Shown piece by piece: positions 51,565-61,193 of a DNA stretch of 64,000 nucleotides. The stretch's first letter is position 1. Every line of letters begins with the position of its first letter. This stretch comes from DSOI01 sp041394885 (GTDB taxonomy: Bacteria; Acidobacteriota; Terriglobia; Bryobacterales; Bryobacteraceae). A program made the translations under genes and the position numbers. The notes under the pieces were generated by a model, which was given only the letters and a program-made list of their open reading frames with translations, had not been told where the DNA came from and made no database searches. The stretch is taken from positions 225,618 through 289,617 of the forward strand of contig JAWKHI010000004.1 of assembly GCA_041394885.1 (NCBI GenBank), read 5' to 3'.

Positions 51565-54500
51565 ATGCTGAAGGTGTCCACATTCCTCCTGCTTCTCCCC
51601 GCGATTTCATTGGCTCAAGTTTCGACGTCCACGATCACCGGGATCGTCGCCGATCCGTCCGGGGGGCGGATCGCCAATGCGAGCCTGCGCTTGTTGAACG
51701 AGGAAACGGGCGTGGCCAATGAGGCCGCGACCAACGCGCAAGGCGAGTATACCTTCCCGTATCTGACACCGGGCCGATACCGGCTGCAGGTGGAGGCAAG
51801 CGGTTTCGCGAGCCAGAACCGGACCGGGATCGTGCTGGAGTTGGGAAGAGTATCGCGGCTCGATATCACGGTGCAGGTGGGGCAGGTGGCCGAGAGCGTG
51901 GAAGTGACCGGAGCGGCGCCGCTACTCGAATCGGAGACATCGTCGGTGGGGCAATTCATCGAGAACAAGACGATCGTGGACATGCCGCTGAACGGGCGCC
52001 GCGTGGGGCAGATCATGGCGCTGATGGGCAACGCCGTATTCATCGCGGGCGACGTGATCCGGCCACGGTATACGATCGCCGGGAGCCGGAGCGACGGGCA
52101 GCAATGGCTGCTCGACGGAGTGAACGCGTCGAATGTGGCGCTGGAGGCTCCGCAAGCGCTGTTCAATCCGCCGGTGGAGGCGGTGCAGGAAATCCGGGTT
52201 CACCAGAACAACTATTCGGCCGAGATCGGCAATTCGGCGTCGGGCGCGGTGAGCATGACGACGCGGGCGGGGACGAACAAGTTCACGGGGCTGCTGTACG
52301 AATACTTCCGCAACGACAAGCTGGACGCGCGCAACTTTTTCGCGGCGGACCGTCCGCCGCTGCGGTGGAACGTTTTCGGCGGAGCGCTGGGCGGACCGAT
52401 CATCAAGAACAAGACGTTCTTCTTTTCGCACGTGGAGTGGCAAAAGCAGCGGGTGGGTCTGGTGCGGAACTTCACGGTGCCAACGGCGGCGCAGCGAGGT
52501 GGGGACTTCAGCCAGATCACGAATGCGCGGGGCCAACTGGTCCGCATCTTCGATCCTTCGTCGACGCGGCCCGACCCGGCCAACGCTTCCCGCAGTATCC
52601 GAACGCAGTTTCCTGGCAACGTGATTCCGGCTTCGCGGATGGATCCGGTGGGCGCCAAACTGGCGGCTCTTTATCCGCTGCCGAACCGCGCGGCGGCGAA
52701 CGCGGCGGGAGTGAACAACTTCGTGGCGAATGCGATCAGCGCCCTGAACCTCACCACATGGACGTCCCGGGTGGACCACATCGTGGGAGAAAAAGACCGG
52801 TTGTCGTACCGGATGGTGCTACACAATTTCCCGACGTTCACGACGGCAGTATTCCCCGAACCGGCCGCCGACCCGAACGCGGTGGTGCCGGAGCGCCGCG
52901 CATGGAGCCACCTGATCAATCACCAGCACACGTTCACGCCGACGCTGTTGAGCGATTTCCGGTTCAACTGGCAGCCGCGGTTTTTCCATCCGGTGACGCC
53001 GGGGCTGGGCGGGGGCTGGCCGACGAAGCTCGGGTTGAAGGGCGTGTCGGACCGCGCGTTTCCGCGCGTGACGGCCGCGGGCGGATTCGTGGCCATGGGA
53101 CCAGCCACGGCCGAGCGGACCCAGATCCCGATCAACGATACGCATATCGTGGAAAGTCTGTCGTGGTTCCGTGGAAGCCACTCGGTGCGATTCGGCGGTG
53201 AGATCCGGCTCTCGCGGAATGTGGACGACCTGGACAATGCGATCTCGGGTCAGTTGGCGTTCAACGTGCAGCCAACGGCGCTTCCGGGAACCGCCAACAC
53301 GGGCAATGCAATCGCGAGCATGCTGGTGGGATTTCCGAACTCGGGGTTGATCCGGGACACCGACATTCTGGACCGCAGGGCGAAGTACTTCGGGCTGTTC
53401 ATTCAGGACGATTGGAAAGCAACGCGGAACCTGACGGTGAACCTCGGGCTGCGGTGGGAGACCCATACGCCGCGGTTTGACGCCAATGACCGGCAGAACG
53501 GCTTCGACTACAACCAGATCAATCCGGTGTCGAATACGCCGGGCGTGATCACGTTTGCCGGACGCGATGGGGTGGGCCGCAACGTCTACAACGGCGACTA
53601 CAACAATTTCGGTCCGCGCATCGGGCTGGCGTGGAAGCCGTTCGACGGAGGACGGACGGTGATCCGGACCGGGTACGGCGTATTTTTCGGGCCGCCGCTG
53701 CCGGGATCGAACAACACGAGCGCGGGATTTGAAACCAGCGGCGAGTTTACGACTCCGGACAACGGGATCACGGCTCCGTTCTTCCTGAAGGACGGATTTC
53801 CGGCGTCGGTGGGAGCGCGGCAGGAGCTTGGTCCGGGTTTCGGCGCGGTTCCGGTGGGACGGCCGGCCCGATTCGCGCCGCAGTTCATCGACCAGAACCG
53901 GCGGATCGGGTACTCGCAGCAGTTCAACTTCGGTGTCCAGCATGAACTGGGCTGGAACACGGTGCTCGAGGTGGCCTATGCGGGCAACATCGGGCGGAAG
54001 CTACCGGGTCCGGGCGTGAGCGTGAACCAGGTGCGGCCGGAACTGATGGGTCCCGGCAATGCACAGGCGCGGCGGCCGTTCCCGCAGTTCGGCAACGTGA
54101 CGATGATCACGCCGTTTTGGGGGAATTCGTCCTACCACGGCGGCAATATCAAGGTGGAGAAGCGTTTCTCGGGCGGGTTGAACTTCATGGCCAACTACAC
54201 ACGGTCAAAGTTCATCGACGATGTAACGTCGAACCAGGAATTGGGCACGGTGGGCGGGCTGCAGAACCTCTACGACCGGCGGGCGGAGAAAGCGCTATCG
54301 GGCAACGATGTGCGGAACCGGTTCGTGGCGAGTTCGGTGTATGAGCTGCCATGGGGCCGCGGAAGGAAGTACATGACCGACGGCATGGCAGCGACGCTGG
54401 TGGGGGGCTGGAACCTGGGTGTGATCCTGACGCTGCAGGACGGGAGTCCGGACGGGTTGGTGACCCAGAACAACACGACGAATGCGTTCAACGGTGTGCA

Positions 54501-54843
54501 GCGGGTGAATCTGCTGCGCGACCCGGCGCTGCCGGAATCGGAGCGCACGATTGCGCGGTATTTCGATACGTCGGCGGCGGTGGCGCCGGCGCCGTTCACG
54601 TTCGGGTCAGCGGGACGGGCGGTACTGACGAGTCCTGGAATCGCAAACGTGGACCTATCGCTGCTGAAGAACTTTCCGTTACGGGAGAGCTTCAATATTC
54701 AGCTTCGCCTGGAAACGTTCAACACCTTCAACCGGGTGAACTTCGAGGACCCGGGCCGAGCGTTGGGGGCGGCCAACTTTGGGGTGATCAGCGCGGCACG
54801 CGCTTCCCGCAGTGTGCAGCTTGGGCTTAAACTGACTTTTTGA
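51565..54843 (+). CDS. TonB-dependent receptor-like outer membrane protein (Oar type), second
   Basis: 1092 residues from ATG at 51565 (another ATG at 51556 would add MLD but overlaps the -10-like box). Signal peptide MLKVSTFLLLLPAISLAQ; carboxypeptidase-regulatory fold STITGIVADPSGGRIAN; plug with VEVTGAAPLLESETSSVGQ and MPLNGRRVGQIMALMG; barrel ending VQLGLKLTF with terminal Phe. Domain order matches the first receptor, but the sequences differ clearly, so they probably have different ligands. The TGA overlaps the TTG start of an SDR gene, suggesting coupled translation. Intact. Confidence 0.94.
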   Translation: MLKVSTFLLLLPAISLAQVSTSTITGIVADPSGGRIANASLRLLNEETGVANEAATNAQGEYTFPYLTPGRYRLQVEASGFASQNRTGIVLELGRVSRLDITVQVGQVAESVEVTGAAPLLESETSSVGQFIENKTIVDMPLNGRRVGQIMALMGNAVFIAGDVIRPRYTIAGSRSDGQQWLLDGVNASNVALEAPQALFNPPVEAVQEIRVHQNNYSAEIGNSASGAVSMTTRAGTNKFTGLLYEYFRNDKLDARNFFAADRPPLRWNVFGGALGGPIIKNKTFFFSHVEWQKQRVGLVRNFTVPTAAQRGGDFSQITNARGQLVRIFDPSSTRPDPANASRSIRTQFPGNVIPASRMDPVGAKLAALYPLPNRAAANAAGVNNFVANAISALNLTTWTSRVDHIVGEKDRLSYRMVLHNFPTFTTAVFPEPAADPNAVVPERRAWSHLINHQHTFTPTLLSDFRFNWQPRFFHPVTPGLGGGWPTKLGLKGVSDRAFPRVTAAGGFVAMGPATAERTQIPINDTHIVESLSWFRGSHSVRFGGEIRLSRNVDDLDNAISGQLAFNVQPTALPGTANTGNAIASMLVGFPNSGLIRDTDILDRRAKYFGLFIQDDWKATRNLTVNLGLRWETHTPRFDANDRQNGFDYNQINPVSNTPGVITFAGRDGVGRNVYNGDYNNFGPRIGLAWKPFDGGRTVIRTGYGVFFGPPLPGSNNTSAGFETSGEFTTPDNGITAPFFLKDGFPASVGARQELGPGFGAVPVGRPARFAPQFIDQNRRIGYSQQFNFGVQHELGWNTVLEVAYAGNIGRKLPGPGVSVNQVRPELMGPGNAQARRPFPQFGNVTMITPFWGNSSYHGGNIKVEKRFSGGLNFMANYTRSKFIDDVTSNQELGTVGGLQNLYDRRAEKALSGNDVRNRFVASSVYELPWGRGRKYMTDGMAATLVGGWNLGVILTLQDGSPDGLVTQNNTTNAFNGVQRVNLLRDPALPESERTIARYFDTSAAVAPAPFTFGSAGRAVLTSPGIANVDLSLLKNFPLRESFNIQLRLETFNTFNRVNFEDPGRALGAANFGVISAARASRSVQLGLKLTF

Positions 54844-55547
54844 GCAATCGATTCGAAGGCAAGATCGCGGTGGTGACCGGTGCGGCTTCGGGCATCGGGG
54901 AGGCGACGGTCGAGCGTCTGCGCCGTGAGGGGGCCGAAGTACATGGGATCGACCGCGCGGGGGGCGCTGAGGCATCCGGCGTCGATGTGGGGGACGAGTC
55001 TCAGGTAGAGGCATTCTTCGCGAAGCTCGAGCGAGTGGACATACTGGTGAACTCGGCGGGCGTGGCAGTGCGGAAGCCGGTAGCCGAGCAGGATGCCGAG
55101 GGATGGGACGAGGTAATGCGGGTGAACGTGCGGGGTACGTTCCTGTGCTCGAAGCACGCGATTCCACGTATGGGCCGCGGCGGTGCGATGGTGCATCTGG
55201 CGTCTGTGGTGGGAGTGACGGGAGTGCGGAACCGCGCGGCATACTCGACGACCAAAGGGGCGATCGTAGCGCTGACGCGCAATATGGCGCTCGACTACGC
55301 GCCCAAGGGGATTCGCGTGAACTGCGTTTGTCCGGGATTCACACGGACGAATCTCACGAAGGGGTTGTTGTCGAATCCGGAAGCGGCGGCGAAGCTGCTG
55401 GCGCTGCATCCGCTGGGGCGATTGGGGGAGGCTGAAGACATTGCGAGCGCGATCGCATTCCTGGTGAGCGGGGACGCGTCTTGGATTACCGGTCAGGCGA
55501 TTGCGGTGGATGGAGGCTTCACGGCGGGGCACGCCGTGGATGTCTAG
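54840..55547 (+). CDS. Short-chain dehydrogenase/reductase
   Basis: 235 residues from TTG at 54840, overlapping the receptor stop as TTGA. The cofactor motif is TGAASGIG (13-20), followed by ILVNSAGVA, the serine strand VHLASVVG, and the catalytic YSTTK (Tyr and Lys). The C-terminal GQAIAVDGGFTAG is typical of classical SDRs. The residue ending strand 2 is Asp (GIDRAGG), which favours NAD over NADP. It may oxidise a sugar or alcohol imported through the receptor. Its stop overlaps the convergent DUF1501 stop by 3-4 bp. Confidence 0.93.
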   Translation: MSNRFEGKIAVVTGAASGIGEATVERLRREGAEVHGIDRAGGAEASGVDVGDESQVEAFFAKLERVDILVNSAGVAVRKPVAEQDAEGWDEVMRVNVRGTFLCSKHAIPRMGRGGAMVHLASVVGVTGVRNRAAYSTTKGAIVALTRNMALDYAPKGIRVNCVCPGFTRTNLTKGLLSNPEAAAKLLALHPLGRLGEAEDIASAIAFLVSGDASWITGQAIAVDGGFTAGHAVDV

Positions 55548-56392
55548 GCGAGCAGGCCGTCGACGGGCTTGACGCTCGCGCCCGGGAGGCCAACGATCGT
55601 GCGAATGGTCGAGTCCAGGCGATCGACGGGCACGGGGTTTTCGACCGCGACCATGGGATGCTCGTCCGCCGTGCGGCCGTAGGCGACGCCGTGAGGAACG
55701 CCGGCTCCGAACAGAAGCGCCGAGTGGCCGCCGGCGAAGTGCTCATGGAATCCATAGTCTTCGCGGGAACGAATGGGCGTGCCGTTGCGGACGGTGCGGC
55801 CAAACTCGGAGGTGACGGCGACGAGGGTCCGTTCGAGGAGACCGGCTTGGTGGAGGTTGGCGATGAGACCGGCGATGGGAGCGTCGATGGCGCGCTTCAT
55901 GTCCGCGATTCGATCGCCGCCGCGGTCATGGGCGTCGAGGCCGGCGAAGGGAATGAACGGGAGACGGACGGCAAGCAACGCGGGGCTGGCGTGTAGGCGC
56001 GGGACGACGGCTTCGAGTTGGCGGGCGAAGTCCGGGCCGGGAACCGTTTCGAGTTCGACGCCGCGCAGGAGGCGCCGTTGGGCGGGGACGTGGCCGATGC
56101 CAGAGGCGATGAGGGAACGTACGACACAGCCGTGGGCCATCTGGGAGGCGATGTTCTCGAGGCCCTGGGCGAAACGAACGCCGGGGGCAGAAGTGGGGAT
56201 GGAGCGGCAGGTGCCGAGGAGATTGCGGGGGAGCATGCCGGGCTCGAAGGGGGTGAAATGCTTGGGGTCCAGGGAGTCGGTTTGGGGGAGGCCGCCGGAG
56301 AGGGTGATGAGGACCAGACTGTCGGCGGGGGCGTGTTGGGAGGCAAAGCCGGGGGCCAGGGCCGCAGCGGACAGGAAGAGTCGGCGGTGCAT
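55544..56392 (-). CDS. DUF1501 family protein, exported, short
   Basis: 282 residues from ATG at 56392 (MHRRLFLSAAALAPGFA, twin-arginine-like). SLVLITLSGGLPQTDSLDPK matches the start of DUF1501 (usual LSGGPSQLDTFDPKP). TLVAVTSEFGRTVRNG and DYGFHEHFAGGHSALLFGAGV are its C-terminal core, related to alkaline phosphatase/sulfatase folds. Most members have 400-450 residues; this one lacks part of the middle. In planctomycetes and acidobacteria the family accompanies cytochrome-type DUF1549/1553 genes, which are absent here. Function unknown. Confidence 0.85.
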   Translation of the reverse strand: MHRRLFLSAAALAPGFASQHAPADSLVLITLSGGLPQTDSLDPKHFTPFEPGMLPRNLLGTCRSIPTSAPGVRFAQGLENIASQMAHGCVVRSLIASGIGHVPAQRRLLRGVELETVPGPDFARQLEAVVPRLHASPALLAVRLPFIPFAGLDAHDRGGDRIADMKRAIDAPIAGLIANLHQAGLLERTLVAVTSEFGRTVRNGTPIRSREDYGFHEHFAGGHSALLFGAGVPHGVAYGRTADEHPMVAVENPVPVDRLDSTIRTIVGLPGASVKPVDGLLA

Positions 56393-56862
56393 GAGGACCA
56401 TTATCACGCAAATGGAACATCCACAAAGGTGGGTGTAGATCGGGTGGGTCAAATGATGAACAGACCCAAATTAGCCCAAAAAGAAGAGGGTCGGGACTAA
56501 CGTACTACAAAACCTCACACAAGTACTGAATCCCGCCAGGACTGATGAAAAAATATACAATTCAGGATTGAACAGGTTGTTTTGCGGGGTGAACTGCGAA
56601 AATCCGTGGTGGTTCGCCACAGCGGGCGTGGATTCGGCCCCAAAGCGACGTATCGCATCTTCCAACAATGGAAGAGACCTATGTAACGCGATCAACGGAG
56701 AGGCCTTTGTTATCTGCTTGTTACCGGACTGCAAATCAAATGGCAACGAATCTGCTAGGGAAAATACAACGGTTGGGGCCAGTGTGCCTCCTAGCGACGA
56801 GGCGCGTGTGGATACGCTCAGTTGCCCGGTTCCCTCCGTTGTCGGATTTGAAAGGAGAACAC
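56393..56862. other. 470-bp upstream region of the third receptor
   Basis: No convincing gene. The stretch is less GC-rich than its neighbours, especially 56480-56600, and carries several possible -10 boxes (for example TACAAT near 56555) but no clear paired -35. The end holds a strong ribosome-binding site, AAAGGAG at 56851-56857, for the receptor ATG at 56863. It is the likely shared promoter region of the divergent DUF1501 and receptor genes. Confidence 0.5.
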
Positions 56863-59800
56863 ATGAAAGGCATGAACAGCGTACGGCCAACCGGTCAGTC
56901 GCTCAAAACCACGCGCCTCCGCGCCGCACTGCCCCTGACGCTGACCCTGTTGTCACTCGCGGTACCGGCGGTGGCGCAAGAGCGATTCAGCGAAATCAAT
57001 GGGACCGCCATGGACGCGACGGGCGCAGTGCTACCGAACGTCGCGGTGAAGGTATCGAACAAAGTGACTCAGCGCGTATTCGATACGACCACGGACTCGT
57101 CGGGAAACTACGTTGCGCGGAACCTGGAGCCGGGGCACTACACGGTTCGGTTCGAGTTGCAGGGTTTCACGACGCACGAAGTGGCGGATGTGAATTTGTT
57201 ATTGGGCCGGACGTTGAAGGTGGACGCCAAGATGACGGTGGCGCGCACGGAGACGGCGATCGAGGTGACGGAAGCGGCGCCCCTGATCGACACGGCGAAC
57301 ACGATGGTGGCGAACAACATCACGGCGGAGGAATTCGACCGGCTGCCGAAGGCGCGGAGCTTCCAGTCACTGGCTTTGAATTCGACGTCGGTGAACTCGG
57401 GCGTTATCGAAGGCGGCATTCAGGTGAATGGCGCGAGCGGCGCCGAGAACAATTTCACGATTGACGGCATTTCGACCAACAGCCTGCTGAACGGGCATTC
57501 GCGTCAGGACGCGGTGTTCGAGATTCTGCAAGAGGTTCAGGTGAAGACGGCCGGGATTTCGGCCGAGTACGGCGGAGCGCTGGGCGGTGTGATCAGCGCG
57601 ATCACGAAGTCCGGCGGGAACAGCTTCCATGGCGACGTCCACTACTATTTGTTGGGCAACAAACTGAGCGCGGCGCCGAACAAGCGTCTGCTGCTGAGCC
57701 CGACCGACGACACGACGACGCGGTATTACCAGGAAGATAAACAAAAGAACGACTCCCACGAGATCGGGTATTCGTTAGGCGGATATTTCATCAAGAACCG
57801 GCTGTACTTCTTCAGCGCGGCGTCACCGCGCTTCGTGCGGCGCACCAATAACTACCGTTTCTCCAACGGCACGGAACCGGCTTCGATCGACCAGAGCCGG
57901 ACGGAGAACATGCTTTTCGAGAAGCTGTCTTTCGACATCACCAAGAGCCTGCGCGGCAGCGTGCATTGGCTGTGGACGCCGAGTTCGGCCACCGGCACCA
58001 TGCCTGGCTACAACGGCGAGTGCTCGAACTGCGCGGTGTCGTCACTTGCCGCCAATCAGGTCCGCCACACGCAGGGCTACTTCGCCCCGCAATCGAACTA
58101 TGGCGCGCAGCTTGACTGGGTTGCCACGCCGACGGCGCTGCTTTCGGTTCGCGCCGGGCGCTTCTGGGACAACTACAAGGACACCGGTCTCCCCGATATC
58201 ACTCCGGTGAACTACAGCGTCACAGCCATCGGCGTGGCGGGGGTTCCGGCCAGCCTGCAATTGCCGCAGAACTCGAACAACACGCCGCGGATTTCGCGCT
58301 CGGTGCGGGACGTGGTTACGCGAACCTACGTGCAGGCTGACTTCAGCAAGTTCTTCCAGGCGGGCGGGACTCACAATCTCCGGGTGGGAACGGGCACGCA
58401 GAAGAACGTGAACAACGTGTTCCAGGACTATCCGACGGGCGGTTACATCAACGTGTTTTGGGACCGGGCATTCCGTTCGAGCGTGGCGGGCGTGGGAACC
58501 AACCGCGGCCCGTTCGGCTACTACGAGTACCACGAATTCGGGACCGGCGGATCGACGGGCGCGAATATCACCAATCTCTATATTCAAGACAACTGGCGGA
58601 TTCACCCGCGGTTGACGTTGAACCTCGGATTCCGCACCGAGCGGGAGCGGGTACCTTCGTTCCAGCGCGACGTGAAGGAATACGCGTTCGACTTCGGGTT
58701 CGGGCAGAAGGTGGGTCCGCGTCTGGGCGCGTCGTTCGACGTTTTCGGCGACGGCCGGTTGAAGGCATATGGAAGCTGGGGTCTTTACTATGACTGGGTG
58801 AAGTACGAACTGGCGCGCGGGACTTTCGGCGGCGACTACTGGCGTGTCCGGTACCGCGCTCTGGAAGATCCGAACGTATTCAACCTGAACAGCAAGAATC
58901 TTCCCGGCGCCGATCTGTGGAACCCGGCAGTGCCGGACTCGTTCCGCCGCGTAACCGGGCTTCCAATACGATCGACTCGAACATCAAGCCGATGTCGACG
59001 TCGGTGATCAACTTTGCACCGAGACAACTCGGACCGCAGATGGTGTTCCGCGCCAGCTACATCCACAACAACCTGCGGCGGACGATCGAGGATCTGGGCG
59101 TCCTGGTGAACGGCAACGAAGAGTACTTCTATGCCAACCCGGGCGAGGGCAATGCCAGCACGACCCTGTTTCGGGCGCGCATCGCAGCCTTTCCTGACAC
59201 CGGAAAGCCGAAGCGAACCTATGACGCCGCCGAGTTCCAAGTGACCAAGCGGCTGGCCTGTTCGGTTCGGCCAGCTACGTCTACAGCCGGTTGTATGGCA
59301 ACTACGCCGGTTTGGCCAAAGCCTGACGAGCGAGATCCGCACCGGTGCCGACGGCGCGGGCGTGCTCGCTCGACCAACAGTCCGGCGGCACGCAAGCGCG
59401 GCCGGGCGGCAACGCGAACCGTGCGTGGGACATCGACGAACTGCTGTGGGATTCCAAGGGAAACCTGATCCGCGTGGCCGTTTGGCGACCGATCGCCCGC
59501 ATGTGTCTGCTGTACGGATCGAAGTCGTTCAAGGGCGGAGCGAGCGGATGGGGCACCGATCTCGGGGCGTTTCTGTACGCCGGATCGGGCACGCCGCTTT
59601 CGACGCTCGTGAATACGATCAACGGTACGCAGCCGTTCGTGAACGGCCGCGGCGACTATGGCCGCACGCCGTTCCTGACGCAGACCGACCTTGTGATCGG
59701 ACACGAAATCAGCGTGTCGGAGGGCAAGCGTCTGCGGTTCGAGTTCAACGCGCAGAATCTGTTCAACCAGAAGACGGCGCGCAGCGTCTGGACGCAGCTC

Positions 59801-59983
59801 AACCGGGCTCGCACCAGCGCGGAAATCGACCTGAGCAAGGTGGATCTGGCAAAGGGCTACGACTACAACGCCATGATCGCCGGGACGTCGGAAGGCGCAA
59901 AGGCGATCTCACCGCTCTTCGGACAGCAGGACCTGTTCAACCCGGGCTTCTCGGGCCGGTTCCTGGTGAAGTTCATTTTCTAA
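56863..59983 (+). pseudogene. TonB-dependent receptor-like protein (Oar type), third, frameshifted near the 3' third
   Basis: ATG at 56863 follows AAAGGAG by 5 bp. Signal peptide (LRAALPLTLTLLSLAVPAVAQ), carboxypeptidase-regulatory fold (INGTAMDATGAVLPNVAVKV), plug (IEVTEAAPLIDTANTMV, VNGASGAENNFTIDGIS) and barrel read cleanly to about 58960. Frames then change at about 58965, 59265, 59375 and 59480; a small local slip near 59015 is also likely. Pieces such as DSNIKPMSTSVINF, FGSASYVYSRLYGNYAGLA, GGNANRAWDIDELLWD and ENAQNLFN-like barrel strands continue the same protein. It ends RFLVKFIF with a terminal Phe at 59983 before a strong terminator. As written it is truncated near 59007. With indels repaired it would be about 1040 residues. 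Confidence 0.85.
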
Positions 59984-60007
59984 ACAGAAGATCGAACGTT
60001 GTTTCCG

Positions 60008-60046
60008 TCGCGGCCCGGTGTCACCCACCGGGCCGCGATTTTTTTT
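60008..60046 (+). terminator. Strong rho-independent terminator after the third receptor
   Basis: A perfect 13-bp stem (TCGCGGCCCGGTG with CACCGGGCCGCGA), a 5-base loop and a run of eight T. It lies 25 bp after the receptor stop and is oriented for the plus strand. Its conserved form suggests the receptor gene is or was expressed. Confidence 0.9.
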
Positions 60047-60058
60047 GGCCGGGCGGGC

Positions 60059-61096
60059 TCAGGAACCGACGGCGAAGTGGATCGGAATCGCAACCGATCC
60101 GGCCGGGGACTGCAGGGGAGTCAGGATCAGTTCGAGGACACCTTCCCCGTGGGACAGTGCGCGTCCGGCCAGGGCGGCTGTGACGATCCGGCCGGCGTGC
60201 TGTTGGGCGAAGGATTGCCGGCGAAGTTCGCGGTTGAACACGGAGTACCAGTCTTCGACGCGTCCCTCGGGGGGAAGCCCCCAACCGGCGCCGAGTTCGA
60301 AGGATTCCAGTTGGAAGACGCGGCGCAAGGGGCCAGAGACAAGCGGCGTGATGCTGGAAGGAGCGGCCGCGCGGGCAATGTGGACGCTATCCACCGTGAG
60401 AACCTTTTTGAGAATCGCCGGGCTGTGGAGCCGGACTTCCAGCCCACGCAGCGGTCCGCCTTCATTTCCGACGTAGGTACCGGTGTCGAACGACCAACGC
60501 TCTCCGGCGCGGAGGCGCACCGTGTAGCCGGGATACCCGCCATCGGTGAGGAGCGGGGGGCCGGAGGCGGTCCGCAGCGCAGCCCAGTCAGGAAGGCGAA
60601 AGTGCAGTTGGCGGTCCGCCCGCAAGATCTGCCCGTGGTGCGGGAGGGCGCTTTCCGGCGCAATACCGACGGCCTGGGCGAGACGGAGGATGGATACCGA
60701 TGCCGATCCGGAAGGGGCACGGAGGGCCCGTTGCAGTTCGGCGGCTTCGGACCGGGAAAGGCGATCAGCCCAGGCGCCGGGCTGTCCGGCGCGGAGCTTC
60801 CCGTCCTCATAGAGACGGGCAGCGACGGCATCGGGTCCGGTGGCCGACAGCGACAGGGCCGGCCCACCCGTGGCCCTGGACACCGCGGCGGCGAGGTCGG
60901 TGGCGTCGCCCAAGCCGGAGTCGTACACGGAGACCCATTTGCCCAACCGGTGGAGCGAAACCGTCCGCTGGGCCGAGGCCGAGTCGGCGTCGAGGAAGTG
61001 TTGGCTCGCCATGAAACGCCTGACGGCCGACTGGACGGTACGCAGGGTACCAGCGCCCGTCGCGAGGACTTGGACGCTCTCGGCGCTGACGCTCAT
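60059..61096 (-). CDS. Protein of unknown function
   Basis: 345 residues from ATG at 61096 with no signal peptide or membrane segment. I do not recognise a family. The first 70 residues are helical (MSVSAESVQVLATGAGTLRTVQSAVRRF), the middle has Trp/Leu-rich helices, and the last third is beta-rich (GERWSFDTGTYVGNEGGPLR, ILKKVLTVDSVHIAR, GVLELILTPLQSPAG). Coding use resembles its neighbours and the frame is clean. It is divergent from the DUF3500 gene (97-bp gap) and lies next to the receptor terminator. Confidence 0.65.
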   Translation of the reverse strand: MSVSAESVQVLATGAGTLRTVQSAVRRFMASQHFLDADSASAQRTVSLHRLGKWVSVYDSGLGDATDLAAAVSRATGGPALSLSATGPDAVAARLYEDGKLRAGQPGAWADRLSRSEAAELQRALRAPSGSASVSILRLAQAVGIAPESALPHHGQILRADRQLHFRLPDWAALRTASGPPLLTDGGYPGYTVRLRAGERWSFDTGTYVGNEGGPLRGLEVRLHSPAILKKVLTVDSVHIARAAAPSSITPLVSGPLRRVFQLESFELGAGWGLPPEGRVEDWYSVFNRELRRQSFAQQHAGRIVTAALAGRALSHGEGVLELILTPLQSPAGSVAIPIHFAVGS

Positions 61097-61158
61097 GGCG
61101 GATCTATCGGCCGGGACCAGTTAAAGCCTTATAGGTTAGAAGCAAGCATCCAAAAGGG

Positions 61159-61187
61159 TTGCATTCGGCGTGTGGACATGAGATAAC
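61159..61187 (+). promoter_or_regulatory. Candidate promoter of the DUF3500 gene, leaderless arrangement
   Basis: TTGCAT (61159-61164), 17-bp spacer, GATAAC (61182-61187). Normal spacing puts the start point on the A of the ATG at 61194. No Shine-Dalgarno sequence is visible. Confidence 0.4.
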
Positions 61188-61193
61188 GGGCGC

